DNA of 15,821 bases from JABFRJ01 sp964389095 (GTDB lineage: Bacteria; Pseudomonadota; Alphaproteobacteria; Rhizobiales; Hyphomicrobiaceae). The position numbers were made by a program, and so were the translations under genes. This document shows, piece by piece, positions 6,467-14,080 of this stretch. Under the pieces are notes generated by a model. The model made no database searches, had not been told where the DNA came from, and saw only the letters and a program-made list of their open reading frames with translations. The stretch's first letter is position 1; each line of letters starts with the position of its first letter. Where the stretch lies: contig CAYMEB010000106.1 in NCBI GenBank assembly GCA_964389095.1, positions 1 through 15,821 of the forward strand. The letters run 5' to 3'.

Positions 6467-7579
6467 CTATTGCAGCATCTGCCGGTCGCGCTTCGCCGCT
6501 GCGGCGCTCTCTGCCTTGGTCCGGTCCGCACGCGACAGCTTGGCGACGGCAGCGTCCAGGTCCGGATCGGCGACGCCGGCGGACTTGGCCATCAGGTACC
6601 AGGTGGCGGCCTCGACGGCATTTCGCTCCGTTCCCAGGCCATGAACGAGAACGCGGGCCAGACGGTTCTGAGCGATGGCCAGCCCCTTCTCCGCGGCGTT
6701 GCGGAGCAGCGCCGGTGCCTTTTCGCGGTCCGCTTCCAGTCCCATGCCCCGGAACAGCATGGTGGCGTATTCCAGCTCGGCCTCGGCGTAACCGGCTTCC
6801 GCTGCCTTGGACATCCAGCGTGCCGCCTCCAGCGCATCCGCCTGTTCACCCGGCAGGCCTTGTCCGGTCGCGTACATGGTGGCGAGGTCGTACTGGGCGA
6901 CGGCGAGGTTGTTCTCGGCTGCGTAGCGCATGTGCGCCAAAGCCCTGTAGGGGTTTTCCGGCTTTCCGTCCCCGTGCAGGAAGAGCAGGGCGAGGTTGTA
7001 GTTGGCGACGACGTGCCCGCGTTGTGCGGCGGCCTCGAACATCTGTCCGGCCCCGGCCCTGTCGCGCTTCACCCCGAGGCCGTCGGCGAGGATCACGCCG
7101 TAGGCGAACATCGCCTCACGGTCGCCCAGCTCGGCCCCGCGGCGATACCATTGCGCGGCCAGAACGGCATCCTGGGGAATGCCGAGACCGTCTTGGTGCA
7201 AACGGCCGATCAGCGTATGCGCCGATGCATCGCCCTTTTCCGCGGCCTTCTGGGCCAGTTCCAGGGCGGTCAGGTAGCGGCCTTGCTCGAAGGCCTCGAA
7301 TGCCGCGTTCTCGCCCGGTGGTCCGGTCGTCTTGTCGTGCGTGGAGGCGCGGGGCTGGGACATCGTCGGCCGCAACTTGGAGACGGGCGAGGCGTCTGGA
7401 CTGGAGTCGATGGGGCGCGCAGGCGCCTTCTGCCCGTCGTTGCGCTGGATCTGCGCCCCGCCGGACCGTTTCGACGGCGCTGTGACGGTCGAAGACCACG
7501 AACTCGTGTCCTGGGCGATGCCCGCACCGGCCGTACCCAGGAACCACAGGGCTGCTGCGGTGGCCGCGATCAGGCGCAC
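6467..7579 (-). CDS. Secreted Sel1-repeat (TPR-like) protein
   Basis: A 370-residue protein with an N-terminal signal peptide (about 1-23, RLIAATAAALWFLGTAGAG then IAQ), a Ser/Pro-rich linker to about residue 90, and about six Sel1 repeats (about 118-337) recognisable by recurring GLG / A.W...AAE.G...A units such as DGLGIPQD (130-137) and DGLGVKRD (166-173). A Lys/Arg/Ala-rich C-terminal tail follows. Sel1 repeats make protein-binding solenoids; the partner here is unknown and probably periplasmic. GTG 7579 is the likely start: GAGG lies 7 nt upstream and a signal peptide begins there, whereas the longer open frame adds Arg/Gly-rich non-protein-like sequence. It overlaps the ThiE-like stop by 10 bp, so translation is probably coupled. 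Confidence 0.88.
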   Translation of the reverse strand: MRLIAATAAALWFLGTAGAGIAQDTSSWSSTVTAPSKRSGGAQIQRNDGQKAPARPIDSSPDASPVSKLRPTMSQPRASTHDKTTGPPGENAAFEAFEQGRYLTALELAQKAAEKGDASAHTLIGRLHQDGLGIPQDAVLAAQWYRRGAELGDREAMFAYGVILADGLGVKRDRAGAGQMFEAAAQRGHVVANYNLALLFLHGDGKPENPYRALAHMRYAAENNLAVAQYDLATMYATGQGLPGEQADALEAARWMSKAAEAGYAEAELEYATMLFRGMGLEADREKAPALLRNAAEKGLAIAQNRLARVLVHGLGTERNAVEAATWYLMAKSAGVADPDLDAAVAKLSRADRTKAESAAAAKRDRQMLQ

Positions 7580-8217
7580 GACGCCACCTCGTCGATAGCT
7601 TCTTGGAAACCGGCGACCCGCCGAGCCGCCGCATCCGCCCCGTCTTCGGGATCGAGTGCCGCCACGACGAATTCCACTCCGAGTGCAGCGAGATCGGCCG
7701 CCTCCCGCGAATCGGCGATGTCGAGGGCGACGCAAGGCACCTCGAAAAGCTCCGCCCACCAGGCCAGGAATTCGTCACGCCGCGCCTTGGCAGTGTCGGG
7801 CGTGCTTGTCGCGGCTCCGATGCCGAAGGCGATGTAGTCGGCACCCGCCTCTCCCGCCTCCATCGCGGCGTGGCGGGAATGTCCAGGGTCGACGCCGATG
7901 ATCGCGCCACTTCCCAGGATCGACCGCGCTTCGGCCATCCGATCCGCCATGTCGGCTCCGGCCTCGAGGTGCACTCCGTCGGCCCGCAGCGTCCGGGCGA
8001 GCGCGGCATCCTCGGCGAGAACCGCCGCTACGCCGGCCTTCTGGGCGATGTCGACCAGAGGCTTCACCTCGCCGGCGCCCAGTTTGTCGCCGCTCCGCGG
8101 GCGAACGAGCACGGCTGCCGCATCGACTTGATCCAGTGCCGCGTGGAGGCGATCGGCGGCGCCGGGGCCCGGCATCACCTCGATGTAGATGCGGCAGCGT
8201 GTGTCGGCGTCTTCCAA
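7570..8217 (-). CDS. Divergent ThiE-like (thiamine phosphate synthase superfamily) TIM-barrel protein
   Basis: A 215-residue alpha/beta protein of ThiE length. Similarity lies in AVLAEDAALARTLRADGVHL (about 65-84) and AGEAGADYIAFG (121-132), which match the ThiE pattern around the pyrimidine-pyrophosphate site and the GADY(V/I)xFG strand. However, the usual Arg/Lys pyrophosphate motif is not seen, the ND motif reads ED (69-70), GVHLGQ reads GVHLEA, the PTxTK loop reads TSTPDTAK (137-144), and no IGGI phosphate loop follows; VALDIADS is there instead. Thiamine synthesis activity is therefore doubtful; it may bind another phosphate compound. Start TTG 8217 has AGGA 8 nt upstream; the longer frame to 8295 looks non-coding. 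It overlaps the Sel1 gene by 10 bp. Confidence 0.75.
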   Translation of the reverse strand: MEDADTRCRIYIEVMPGPGAADRLHAALDQVDAAAVLVRPRSGDKLGAGEVKPLVDIAQKAGVAAVLAEDAALARTLRADGVHLEAGADMADRMAEARSILGSGAIIGVDPGHSRHAAMEAGEAGADYIAFGIGAATSTPDTAKARRDEFLAWWAELFEVPCVALDIADSREAADLAALGVEFVVAALDPEDGADAAARRVAGFQEAIDEVASCA

Positions 8218-8347
8218 CGGTGGTGTCCTCGTGCGTGCACCAGGGGCGAGGGCCGTCGGGCAGGGCTCGAGCCGAACCCGGCGGCATGCCGCCACTCGTG
8301 GCCGGCTCGGGGGCTATCCGAGCCGAATGGGGCAAAAAGGGGGCGCA

Positions 8348-9394
8348 TCAGCCGCGGACCCGCCGATACCACACTTGAACACCCAGAAGACAGACCGCCA
8401 GCCTGCAGAGGTGGTGCAGGGCCACGAAAGCCACGTCTATGCCGATCGCATAGGCGAGGAGATTGAGTTCGGCCTGGCCGCCGGGCGCGTAGGCCAGCAA
8501 GGCGGGAGCATAGGGGAGCCCCAGTGCGCGTCCCGCGAGTTCCGTAAGCACCACCGTCGCGACGACCATGACGACGGCGATACCCAGTCCCCAGGTCACG
8601 GTTGCGCGGAACTCCTGCAGGGTGAGCCCGCGAAACTGATTGCCGAGCAGTATGCCCAGGGCCACCTGCGAAATGATCATCGCCTCGCGCGGCACTTGCC
8701 CCGCGGTCAGGCCGCTGACATGCATCACCGCGCTGAACAGCATAGGGCCGACGATGGCCGGGCCGGCAAGGCCGATGGCACTCGCGAGCCGCCATCCGAG
8801 GTAGCCCTGGACGACCAGAAGCAGCAGATCGAGCGGCGGACTGTCCCGCAGCCCCACCCTGCCGCCCGACACCGTCGCCGCCACGTCGAAGCCGTCGTGC
8901 CAGACCAGCCAGGCCGGCACGAGGAAGACGATCAGCACGATCCGTGTGAGCTGAATCAGCGTGACCGTGCGCACTTTCGCGCCCGCGTCCTCCGCCATCG
9001 TCACCATGTCGGTCAGACCGCCTGGAACGGACGCGAAGAGCGCCGTCATGGGATCGAGGCCGGCTAAGCGCCGCAGAACCCAGCTCACGCCGGCCATGAT
9101 CGCGAGAACCCAGGGCACCATCAGCAACAGACTGAGCCCCATGCCAGGGGCCCGCTCGAGAAGGGCCGGCGTAAAGGCGGTCCCCACGGCAACGCCCAGC
9201 ACGATCCTGACGGGGGTCTGGATCGGCTTGGGTCCGTCGAACCGGATGCCCACGATCGCCAGGGCCATGCTCGCGGTCAGAGCACCCAGAAACCAGGGCA
9301 AGGGCAAACCCAACGCGATGAACGACAAGGCTCCGGCCAGTCCGACCACGAGCCCGATCGCCATCAGACGCCAGTTTGACAGTCCCGCCCACAT
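8348..9394 (-). CDS. AbrB-family integral membrane protein (putative transporter)
   Basis: A 348-residue protein made largely of membrane helices, with the internal duplication typical of the AbrB/AbrB-like family (often mislabelled as ammonia monooxygenase or transcriptional regulator). Each half has the repeated pattern of a Pro-Gly gate: LPLPWFLGAL (about 30) with SVPGGLTDMV in the first half, and GPAIVGPMLFSA with AYAPGGQAEL in the second. No DNA-binding domain is visible. The substrate is unknown; some relatives are linked to detoxification or metabolite export. ATG 9394 is chosen because GGGAGGA lies 8 nt upstream and the hydrophobic fold starts there. It lies 130 bp upstream of the ThiE-like gene on the same strand, so co-transcription is possible. 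Confidence 0.85.
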   Translation of the reverse strand: MWAGLSNWRLMAIGLVVGLAGALSFIALGLPLPWFLGALTASMALAIVGIRFDGPKPIQTPVRIVLGVAVGTAFTPALLERAPGMGLSLLLMVPWVLAIMAGVSWVLRRLAGLDPMTALFASVPGGLTDMVTMAEDAGAKVRTVTLIQLTRIVLIVFLVPAWLVWHDGFDVAATVSGGRVGLRDSPPLDLLLLVVQGYLGWRLASAIGLAGPAIVGPMLFSAVMHVSGLTAGQVPREAMIISQVALGILLGNQFRGLTLQEFRATVTWGLGIAVVMVVATVVLTELAGRALGLPYAPALLAYAPGGQAELNLLAYAIGIDVAFVALHHLCRLAVCLLGVQVWYRRVRG

Positions 9395-9745
9395 GCCGTC
9401 CGTTGTCCTCCCGACCGCGTACCGCCCTGCCGCATTCCGACGCGCACGTCTCGTCCGGTGGCCGCATGGCTCGGTCGGCTCCCGCGCATGGCGGCAGCGC
9501 ATGTGTCCGGCATGCATCACTTGCGGCCGGAGCATGGGGGACGGCGCCGATTCTTGCTGCGAAGCGGCGGTGGCAGGCGCAAACATCGCGGCCGGTCCGT
9601 GCCCTTGGCACGCTATGACGCGGGCTCGATGGCCCAAGACACCGGCGAGCATTAAGAACTCGTCAATGGATGTCCCGTCATCGACAGTGCATCGGGTCGC
9701 GACTGGACCGGAAGTGACCCTGGCAACAATCGAGCGAAGACGATC
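9395..9745. other. Divergent intergenic region between AbrB-family and L,D-transpeptidase genes
   Basis: This 351-bp stretch must hold promoters for both flanking genes. I find no convincing -35/-10 pair and no protein-like frame. It has one perfect short hairpin, CGTGCC-CTT-GGCACG at 9598-9612. The part nearest the transpeptidase (about 9650-9745) is somewhat less GC-rich. Confidence 0.5.
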
Positions 9746-11026
9746 ATGAGTGCGCCCGTTCGCCTCGGCTTAGCTGCCGCGATGGCTCTTATCGGCACCC
9801 TGGCAGGCCCCGTACCGGCGGGCGCCGACAATGGCGGCGGCATGTCGTGGGCGAACTTCCCCGGGCAGGACAAGTATTCGACAGCGCGGGAGCCCTACGA
9901 CCGCCAGTTCATGAAGCAGTGGGAATCCGCGCCACCCAAGGGCTTTCCGACCTTGGCCCAGCAGAACCTCGATGCGATGCGGGCCGCGATCAAGCTCTAC
10001 TCGGACGTGGTCGCCCAGGGCGGCTTTCCGACGATCCCCGAGATCAATGCCAGCCTGTCGCTGGGCCTCGTCGCCGAGCCGGTTCGCCTGGTGAAGCAGC
10101 GGCTCGCGATGTCGCGCGACCTGCGCGAGGTTGACAACGGCTCGTCGAACTTCGACTACGAGTTGGAGAAGGCCGTCAAACGCTTTCAGGCCTCGAATGG
10201 CTTGACTCCTACCGGTGTGGTCGACAAGCGGACTGTGACGGCACTCAACGTGCCGGCGCAGGTGCGGCTGCGCCAGCTCAAGGTCAATTTGCAGCGTCTG
10301 ACCGAGCTGTCGCGGACGGCCGGCAAGCGCTACATCGTGGTGAATATTCCCGCGGCGCAGATCGAGGCCGTGGAAGGCGATCGCGTCGTATCCCGCCATG
10401 CGGGCGTAGTCGGCAAGATCGACCGCCAGACGCCGATCCTGAGGTCGCAGATCCACGAGCTGAACTTCAACCCGGTCTGGCATCTGCCGCCGACGGTGAT
10501 CAGCAAGGACTTGGTCCCCAAGGGCGTCGACATGCAGCGCCGTGGCCAAGACGTGCTCGCGAAATACGGCATCGACGCTTACGATGGCGCCGGTCGCAAG
10601 GTCGACAGCTTGAAGATCAAGTGGTCGCCGGCCTCGGCGGGCGCCTACAGCTTCAAGCAGCAGCCCGGGCCAGAAAACCCGCTCGGCTTCGTGAAGATCA
10701 ATTTCCACAATGCCCATTCCGTCTACATGCACTCCACGCCGTCCGACTCGCTGTTCGGGCGCAACTTTCGCGCGGCGTCCTCCGGGTGCGTGAGGATCAA
10801 CAACATCGATCAGCTGACCGCCTGGATCATGGCCGAGCAGGGTTGGGATCTCGAACGGGTGCGAAAAATGAAGGCGAGCGGCGAGCGTCTTGACGTGAAG
10901 CTGAAGCGGCCGATCCCGCTCTACTTCGCCTACATCACCGCGTGGGCCACCGAGGACGGCGTCATCCAGTTCCGCCGCGACTTGTACAACAAGGACGGCG
11001 TGGGGCAGATCGCCAGCAGCTACTGA
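9746..11026 (+). CDS. Periplasmic L,D-transpeptidase (YcbB/YkuD catalytic domain)
   Basis: A 426-residue exported enzyme that makes 3-3 peptidoglycan cross-links or attaches proteins to peptidoglycan. It has a signal peptide (1-27, MALIGTLAGPVPAGA then D), a long N-terminal region, a peptidoglycan-binding-1 domain (about 134-170, LEKAVKRFQASNGLTPTGVV), and a YkuD domain (about 195-350) ending in MHSTP (H329) and SSGCVRI with catalytic C348. The layout and the inserted segment between about residues 240 and 320 match the YcbB (LdtD) group, though E. coli YcbB is longer (about 615 residues), so this is the shorter alphaproteobacterial type. ATG 9746 has only a weak SD; ATG 9782 would destroy the signal peptide. 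A hairpin terminator follows, so it is probably monocistronic. Confidence 0.93.
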   Translation: MSAPVRLGLAAAMALIGTLAGPVPAGADNGGGMSWANFPGQDKYSTAREPYDRQFMKQWESAPPKGFPTLAQQNLDAMRAAIKLYSDVVAQGGFPTIPEINASLSLGLVAEPVRLVKQRLAMSRDLREVDNGSSNFDYELEKAVKRFQASNGLTPTGVVDKRTVTALNVPAQVRLRQLKVNLQRLTELSRTAGKRYIVVNIPAAQIEAVEGDRVVSRHAGVVGKIDRQTPILRSQIHELNFNPVWHLPPTVISKDLVPKGVDMQRRGQDVLAKYGIDAYDGAGRKVDSLKIKWSPASAGAYSFKQQPGPENPLGFVKINFHNAHSVYMHSTPSDSLFGRNFRAASSGCVRINNIDQLTAWIMAEQGWDLERVRKMKASGERLDVKLKRPIPLYFAYITAWATEDGVIQFRRDLYNKDGVGQIASSY

Positions 11027-11064
11027 TCCGGCCGCTCGCCCAAACGCATGCGCAGACTGCAGGG

Positions 11065-11092
11065 AGGGCCGCGATGTTCGCGGCCCTTTCTC
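11065..11092 (+). terminator. Rho-independent-like terminator after the L,D-transpeptidase gene
   Basis: A perfect 10-bp stem AGGGCCGCGA (11065-11074) / TCGCGGCCCT (11078-11087) with a TGT loop is followed by a short pyrimidine run (TTCTC). It is 39 nt beyond the stop codon. The T-run is short, as is usual in GC-rich genomes. Confidence 0.75.
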
Positions 11093-11127
11093 GATTGTCC
11101 ATTGGGAAGCGCTCCGGGTTGTTCTAG

Positions 11128-11153
11128 AACGGCCCCGCATAACGGCCCCGCAT
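11128..11153. repeat. Tandem 13-bp duplication between transpeptidase and kdsA
   Basis: AACGGCCCCGCAT is repeated exactly twice head to tail (11128-11140, 11141-11153), about 105 bp before kdsA. It may be a slippage product or a double site in the kdsA promoter region. The rest of the 232-bp gap shows only the preceding terminator and the kdsA SD. Confidence 0.5.
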
Positions 11154-11258
11154 CGTATGTGGGCAAGCCGCGTGTCTGCGGCTCCTCATTGCGAGATGGG
11201 GCTGCTTCATGCGCACGGTTCGAACGGGACCGCGGCGCTGCGGCCGAAGGGATGAACG

Positions 11259-12113
11259 ATGATCGAAGAGACCAGACCCAACGGCGTCGTCCGCGTCGGC
11301 GGCGTCACCTTCGCCAACGACGCTCCGATTTCGTTGTTCGCCGGCCCCTGCCAGATGGAAAGCCGCGTGCATGCGCTCGAGATGGCGGGCGCGCTGAAGG
11401 AGATCGCGACCAGGCTCGGCATCGGACTGGTGTACAAGTCGAGCTACGACAAGGCGAACCGCACATCGCTGTCAGGCAAGCGCGGCATCGGGCTGGAAAG
11501 TGCACTGCCGGTGTTCGCCGAGATCCGCGAACGCCTCGGCCTGCCGGTCGTCACCGACGTGCATGAGATCTGGCATTGCGCCGAGGTCGCCCCGGTCGTC
11601 GATGTGCTGCAGATCCCGGCCTTCCTGTGCCGCCAGACCGACCTGTTGGTCGCGGCGGCGCGCACGGGGCGGATCGTGAAGATCAAGAAGGGGCAGTTTC
11701 TCGCCCCCTGGGACATGGCCAACGTCGTCTCGAAGGTTACGGCGAGCGGCAATCCCAACGTCCTCGTCACCGAGCGCGGCGTGAGCTTCGGCTACAACAC
11801 GCTCGTCGTGGACATGCGCTCGCTGCCGCAGATGGCCGAGACCGGGGCGCCGGTCATTTTCGATGCCACGCATTCCGTTCAGCAGCCGGGCGGCCGGGGC
11901 ACGTCATCGGGTGGAGACCGCCGGTTCGTGGCGACGCTCGCGCGTGCAGCCGTCGCCGTCGGCGTCGCAGGTTTGTTCATAGAGACCCACGAGGCGCCCG
12001 ATCGCGCGCCGAGCGATGGACCCAACATGGTGCCGCTCGGGCAGCTCGAGCACATGCTGCGTGAGTTGATGGCGATCGATCAGGTGGTCAAGGCCCGGCG
12101 TGATCGTGCTTGA
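11259..12113 (+). CDS. kdsA: 3-deoxy-D-manno-octulosonate 8-phosphate synthase
   Basis: A 284-residue enzyme condensing phosphoenolpyruvate with D-arabinose 5-phosphate to Kdo-8-phosphate, the first committed step to the Kdo of LPS, in the cytoplasm. Family motifs: FAGPCQMES (27-35), KSSYDKANRTS (60-70), LPVVTDVHE (95-103), QIPAFLCRQTDLL (118-130), KKGQFLAPWDM, FDATHSVQQPGG (201-212), GLFIETH (238-244) and SDGP (252-255). Cys31, where the E. coli enzyme has Asn26, together with His205, Glu242 and Asp253, predicts the metal-dependent class. GAAGGGA lies 7 nt before the ATG. It stands alone here instead of in the frequent pyrG-kdsA-eno cluster, so it could be one of two copies; the preceding terminator implies its own promoter. 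Confidence 0.97.
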   Translation: MIEETRPNGVVRVGGVTFANDAPISLFAGPCQMESRVHALEMAGALKEIATRLGIGLVYKSSYDKANRTSLSGKRGIGLESALPVFAEIRERLGLPVVTDVHEIWHCAEVAPVVDVLQIPAFLCRQTDLLVAAARTGRIVKIKKGQFLAPWDMANVVSKVTASGNPNVLVTERGVSFGYNTLVVDMRSLPQMAETGAPVIFDATHSVQQPGGRGTSSGGDRRFVATLARAAVAVGVAGLFIETHEAPDRAPSDGPNMVPLGQLEHMLRELMAIDQVVKARRDRA

Positions 12114-12125
12114 GGTTCGGATCGT

Positions 12126-12166
12126 CCGATCGACCGCGATAAACTCGGGCGAAGCCCGTCGATCGG
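12126..12166. terminator. Large inverted repeat between convergent kdsA and DUF2865 genes
   Basis: CCGATCGAC (12126-12134) is the exact complement of GTCGATCGG (12158-12166). Nested inside is CGGGC-GAA-GCCCG (12146-12158), which shares one base with the outer arm. It lies 12 nt after the kdsA stop and 51 nt beyond the DUF2865 stop, as expected for a bidirectional terminator, but lacks T-runs on either side. Confidence 0.45.
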
Positions 12167-12217
12167 CAACGCCGTAAACCGTCCGCGGGTGTCGGAGATC
12201 ACGTTCGGATCTCTGCT

Positions 12218-13309
12218 TCAGCGGCTCTGGCTGGATTGCTGGCGCGGTACGGCCGTCGCCCCGGGCGGTGAACTGCTCCCGTCCGCGCGCCGCTCGCCGG
12301 GCTGTGGCTGATACTCGGCTTCCTTGCACGAGCATCCGTTGACCAGTTCCTTGCGATAACGGAACGCCGTACGCAGTTGCGAATAGGGCTGCTGCGACTT
12401 GGCCGAGATCGCCTGTTCCACACCCCCGCCCGGGTTCTGGTGGTAGTAGAGCTCGACCGGCGCAACGCACTTCTGCTGGCAGATATCCTGGTCGCGGGCG
12501 AAGTGATTGGGCAGCGTCGAGAACGAGACGGGGAAGTAATAGCCGTCGCAGAGGCGAACGCAGATGGTGCGGTAGGTGGCGAACGGCAGGCTGCCGAATT
12601 GGTTTCCGGTTCTCGGGCCGCCATCCTCCTCGCTGGAGAAGATGCTGCCGAAAGTCCCCTGCGAGTCGCGGCGGCGCGCTTCCTGCACGTACTGCTGGCC
12701 GCAGCCGTTGCGCGCCAGTTCGCGGATGATCTCGTCCTGGTAGCTCCGTTCGCCGGATCCCATGATCTGTCGGCGCTGGCCATCGAGATCCGCCATCTTG
12801 CGGCGCAGTCCGTCGACCTGACCGGCGGCGTTGCGGCAGCTCGGAGTGTTCCGCAGCGACTTCACGAACAGGAACGTATCGTAGCAATCGGCGCGGTCGA
12901 CCTGCGCTTGCGCGCGCTGAAGGTCACGCTCCACCTGGCGCATTTCGGTTTCGATGCGTGTCAGAGCTTCTCGACCACCAGCACCCTTCTGTCCCTCCGC
13001 CACGAGACGTTGCTCGAGCTGAAGACAGATGTTGTTGCCAGCCGCGCCAGGGGGGCGCGCGATCTGGCCGGGCGCGGGTGCAGTCTGCCCCGGAGCCGGC
13101 GGTGGTTGCCTGAAGACCGGTTCACGCGGCCGGGGGGCTTCCTGCTGGTTCGACCATGGCCACCAGCCCTGGGCATGGGCGACCGAGGTGCCCAAAGCTG
13201 CGGCCAGGACGAGACTGCCCAGAAAAAGGCTGACGCGCGACCGCGCTGCCCGCGCCGAAGTTACCGGCACGGGGGCAATAACCCTGGTCGACCTTTGGCG
13301 CAGCGCCAT
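12218..13309 (-). CDS. Secreted cysteine-rich DUF2865 protein
   Basis: A 363-residue protein. The signal peptide runs to about residue 46 (LVLAAALGTSVAHA then Q), followed by a Pro-rich segment (about 55-90), a charged helix likely to be coiled coil (about 112-185), and the DUF2865 core (about 243-300) with YRTICVRLCDGYYFPVSFST (246-265), CQQKC (277-281) and PVELYYH. There are ten cysteines after the signal peptide (95, 142, 158, 203, 250, 254, 277, 281, 326, 328), consistent with periplasmic disulfides. The function of the family is unknown; it is common in Hyphomicrobiales and relatives. The ATG at 13309 is preceded by GGGAGAGGG, and a promoter-like pair lies about 65 nt upstream. It is convergent with kdsA. 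Confidence 0.85.
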   Translation of the reverse strand: MALRQRSTRVIAPVPVTSARAARSRVSLFLGSLVLAAALGTSVAHAQGWWPWSNQQEAPRPREPVFRQPPPAPGQTAPAPGQIARPPGAAGNNICLQLEQRLVAEGQKGAGGREALTRIETEMRQVERDLQRAQAQVDRADCYDTFLFVKSLRNTPSCRNAAGQVDGLRRKMADLDGQRRQIMGSGERSYQDEIIRELARNGCGQQYVQEARRRDSQGTFGSIFSSEEDGGPRTGNQFGSLPFATYRTICVRLCDGYYFPVSFSTLPNHFARDQDICQQKCVAPVELYYHQNPGGGVEQAISAKSQQPYSQLRTAFRYRKELVNGCSCKEAEYQPQPGERRADGSSSPPGATAVPRQQSSQSR

Positions 13310-13374
13310 CCCTCTCCCGCAACGTCTTCCGGGCCCTGGGCACCCGGCGATTCTTCGTCCCGATGACGAAGCAG

Positions 13375-13402
13375 ATTTTATCGACGTGGCCTAGTGGGTC
13401 AA
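13375..13402 (-). promoter_or_regulatory. Sigma70-like promoter of the DUF2865 gene
   Basis: On the minus strand TTGACC (13402-13397) and TAAAAT (13380-13375) are 16 nt apart, five of six consensus bases each. Transcription would start near 13368, giving a leader of about 60 nt before the ATG at 13309. It is the best promoter match seen in the window and sits in the 148-bp gap after the lysozyme-like gene. Confidence 0.55.
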
Positions 13403-13457
13403 TGCAGCGCAAATGCGGCGAAGCGGGGGGCGACGGCGGCGGCTCCCAGCCGGCGGA

Positions 13458-14072
13458 TCAGGCATGAACCTCCGCGCACCAGCGGGTGTAGGTGAAGACG
13501 TTGTTCGCATACTCCACCGCCTTGGGCCCCGAGCCGTTGTAGCGCCGGACGGCTGACCACAAGTCCTTGTCGATCTTGTATTTTGTCTTCAGCTCGCCCA
13601 GCGCTTTCTCGAGGCAGATGTCAAACGTTCCCCACTTGCGGTTCTTGAAGAACCCCGGGTCGGTCTTCACGTACTGCAGATCGTACTGGAAGAGCCCGTA
13701 GCCTTTGTAGACCCATTTCTTGGGGCCCATCCCACGCAGCTTCCGCGTCTTGTTCGCTTCCGCGATCAGCATGTCGGCAAAAGCGTCGCCGTAACGGCTG
13801 CGGAATTCCGCCGTGTTCCTCGGCCGGGCGGTGCGGGGGTGGCCGGGGGCATCGCCGCTCGCGTCGAACACGCAGCGCGCCAGCACCTCCGCCACCGGGA
13901 TCTTGTTCTTGAAGGAGAGCCAGGCATAGGCCGTCTCCTGACAGACGATTCCGCACATCAGATCGACGGAGAATGGTGTATCGCGGGTCGCCTCGCGCAG
14001 TGCTTCCCCGAGGTTCGACTTCATCCAGCGCGCCACGTCGTGCGCTTGCGCGCGTTCGATAGGCAGAGGCAT
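13458..14072 (-). CDS. Lysozyme-superfamily / lytic transglycosylase-like protein without signal peptide
   Basis: A 204-residue protein. IVCQETAYAW (42-51) places a likely catalytic Glu46, YGLFQYDLQYV (125-135) resembles the G.(F/M)Q motif of SLT and goose-type lysozyme folds, and AVRRYNGSGPKAVEYANNV (174-192) resembles the YN.G...Y..V motif. These suggest glycan-strand cleavage. No signal peptide or membrane helix is visible, so the route to peptidoglycan is unclear (phage-like lysis, dedicated secretion or another substrate). Start ATG 14072 has GAGG 6 nt upstream; the longer open frame to 14501 is the shadow of the preceding gene. It follows the DUF2272 gene by 8 nt and is surely co-transcribed. 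The residue assignments are inferred from pattern, not alignment. Confidence 0.7.
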   Translation of the reverse strand: MPLPIERAQAHDVARWMKSNLGEALREATRDTPFSVDLMCGIVCQETAYAWLSFKNKIPVAEVLARCVFDASGDAPGHPRTARPRNTAEFRSRYGDAFADMLIAEANKTRKLRGMGPKKWVYKGYGLFQYDLQYVKTDPGFFKNRKWGTFDICLEKALGELKTKYKIDKDLWSAVRRYNGSGPKAVEYANNVFTYTRWCAEVHA

Positions 14073-14080
14073 GGCCAACC

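Noticed and set aside
6392..7837. Open frame of 481 codons on the plus strand opposite the Sel1 gene
   Set aside because: Its Gly/Arg/Val-rich product mirrors the Sel1 repeats, which give it a false repeat look. The minus-strand gene has a signal peptide and recognisable repeats.
8175..9611. Open frame of 478 codons on the minus strand over the AbrB-family gene
   Set aside because: It is a shifted frame of the same strand with very high Arg/Ala/Gly content and no motif. The AbrB-family frame has an SD and membrane helices.
9395..9745. Small genes in the 351-bp divergent gap (frames at 9376-9618 and 9458-9655)
   Set aside because: The short Arg/Ala-rich products have no SD, motif or hydrophobic pattern, and one overlaps the AbrB-family start.
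9770..11140. Open frame of 456 codons on the minus strand opposite the L,D-transpeptidase
   Set aside because: The plus strand has a signal peptide, PG-binding domain and HSTP/SGCVRI catalytic motifs; the antisense product has none.
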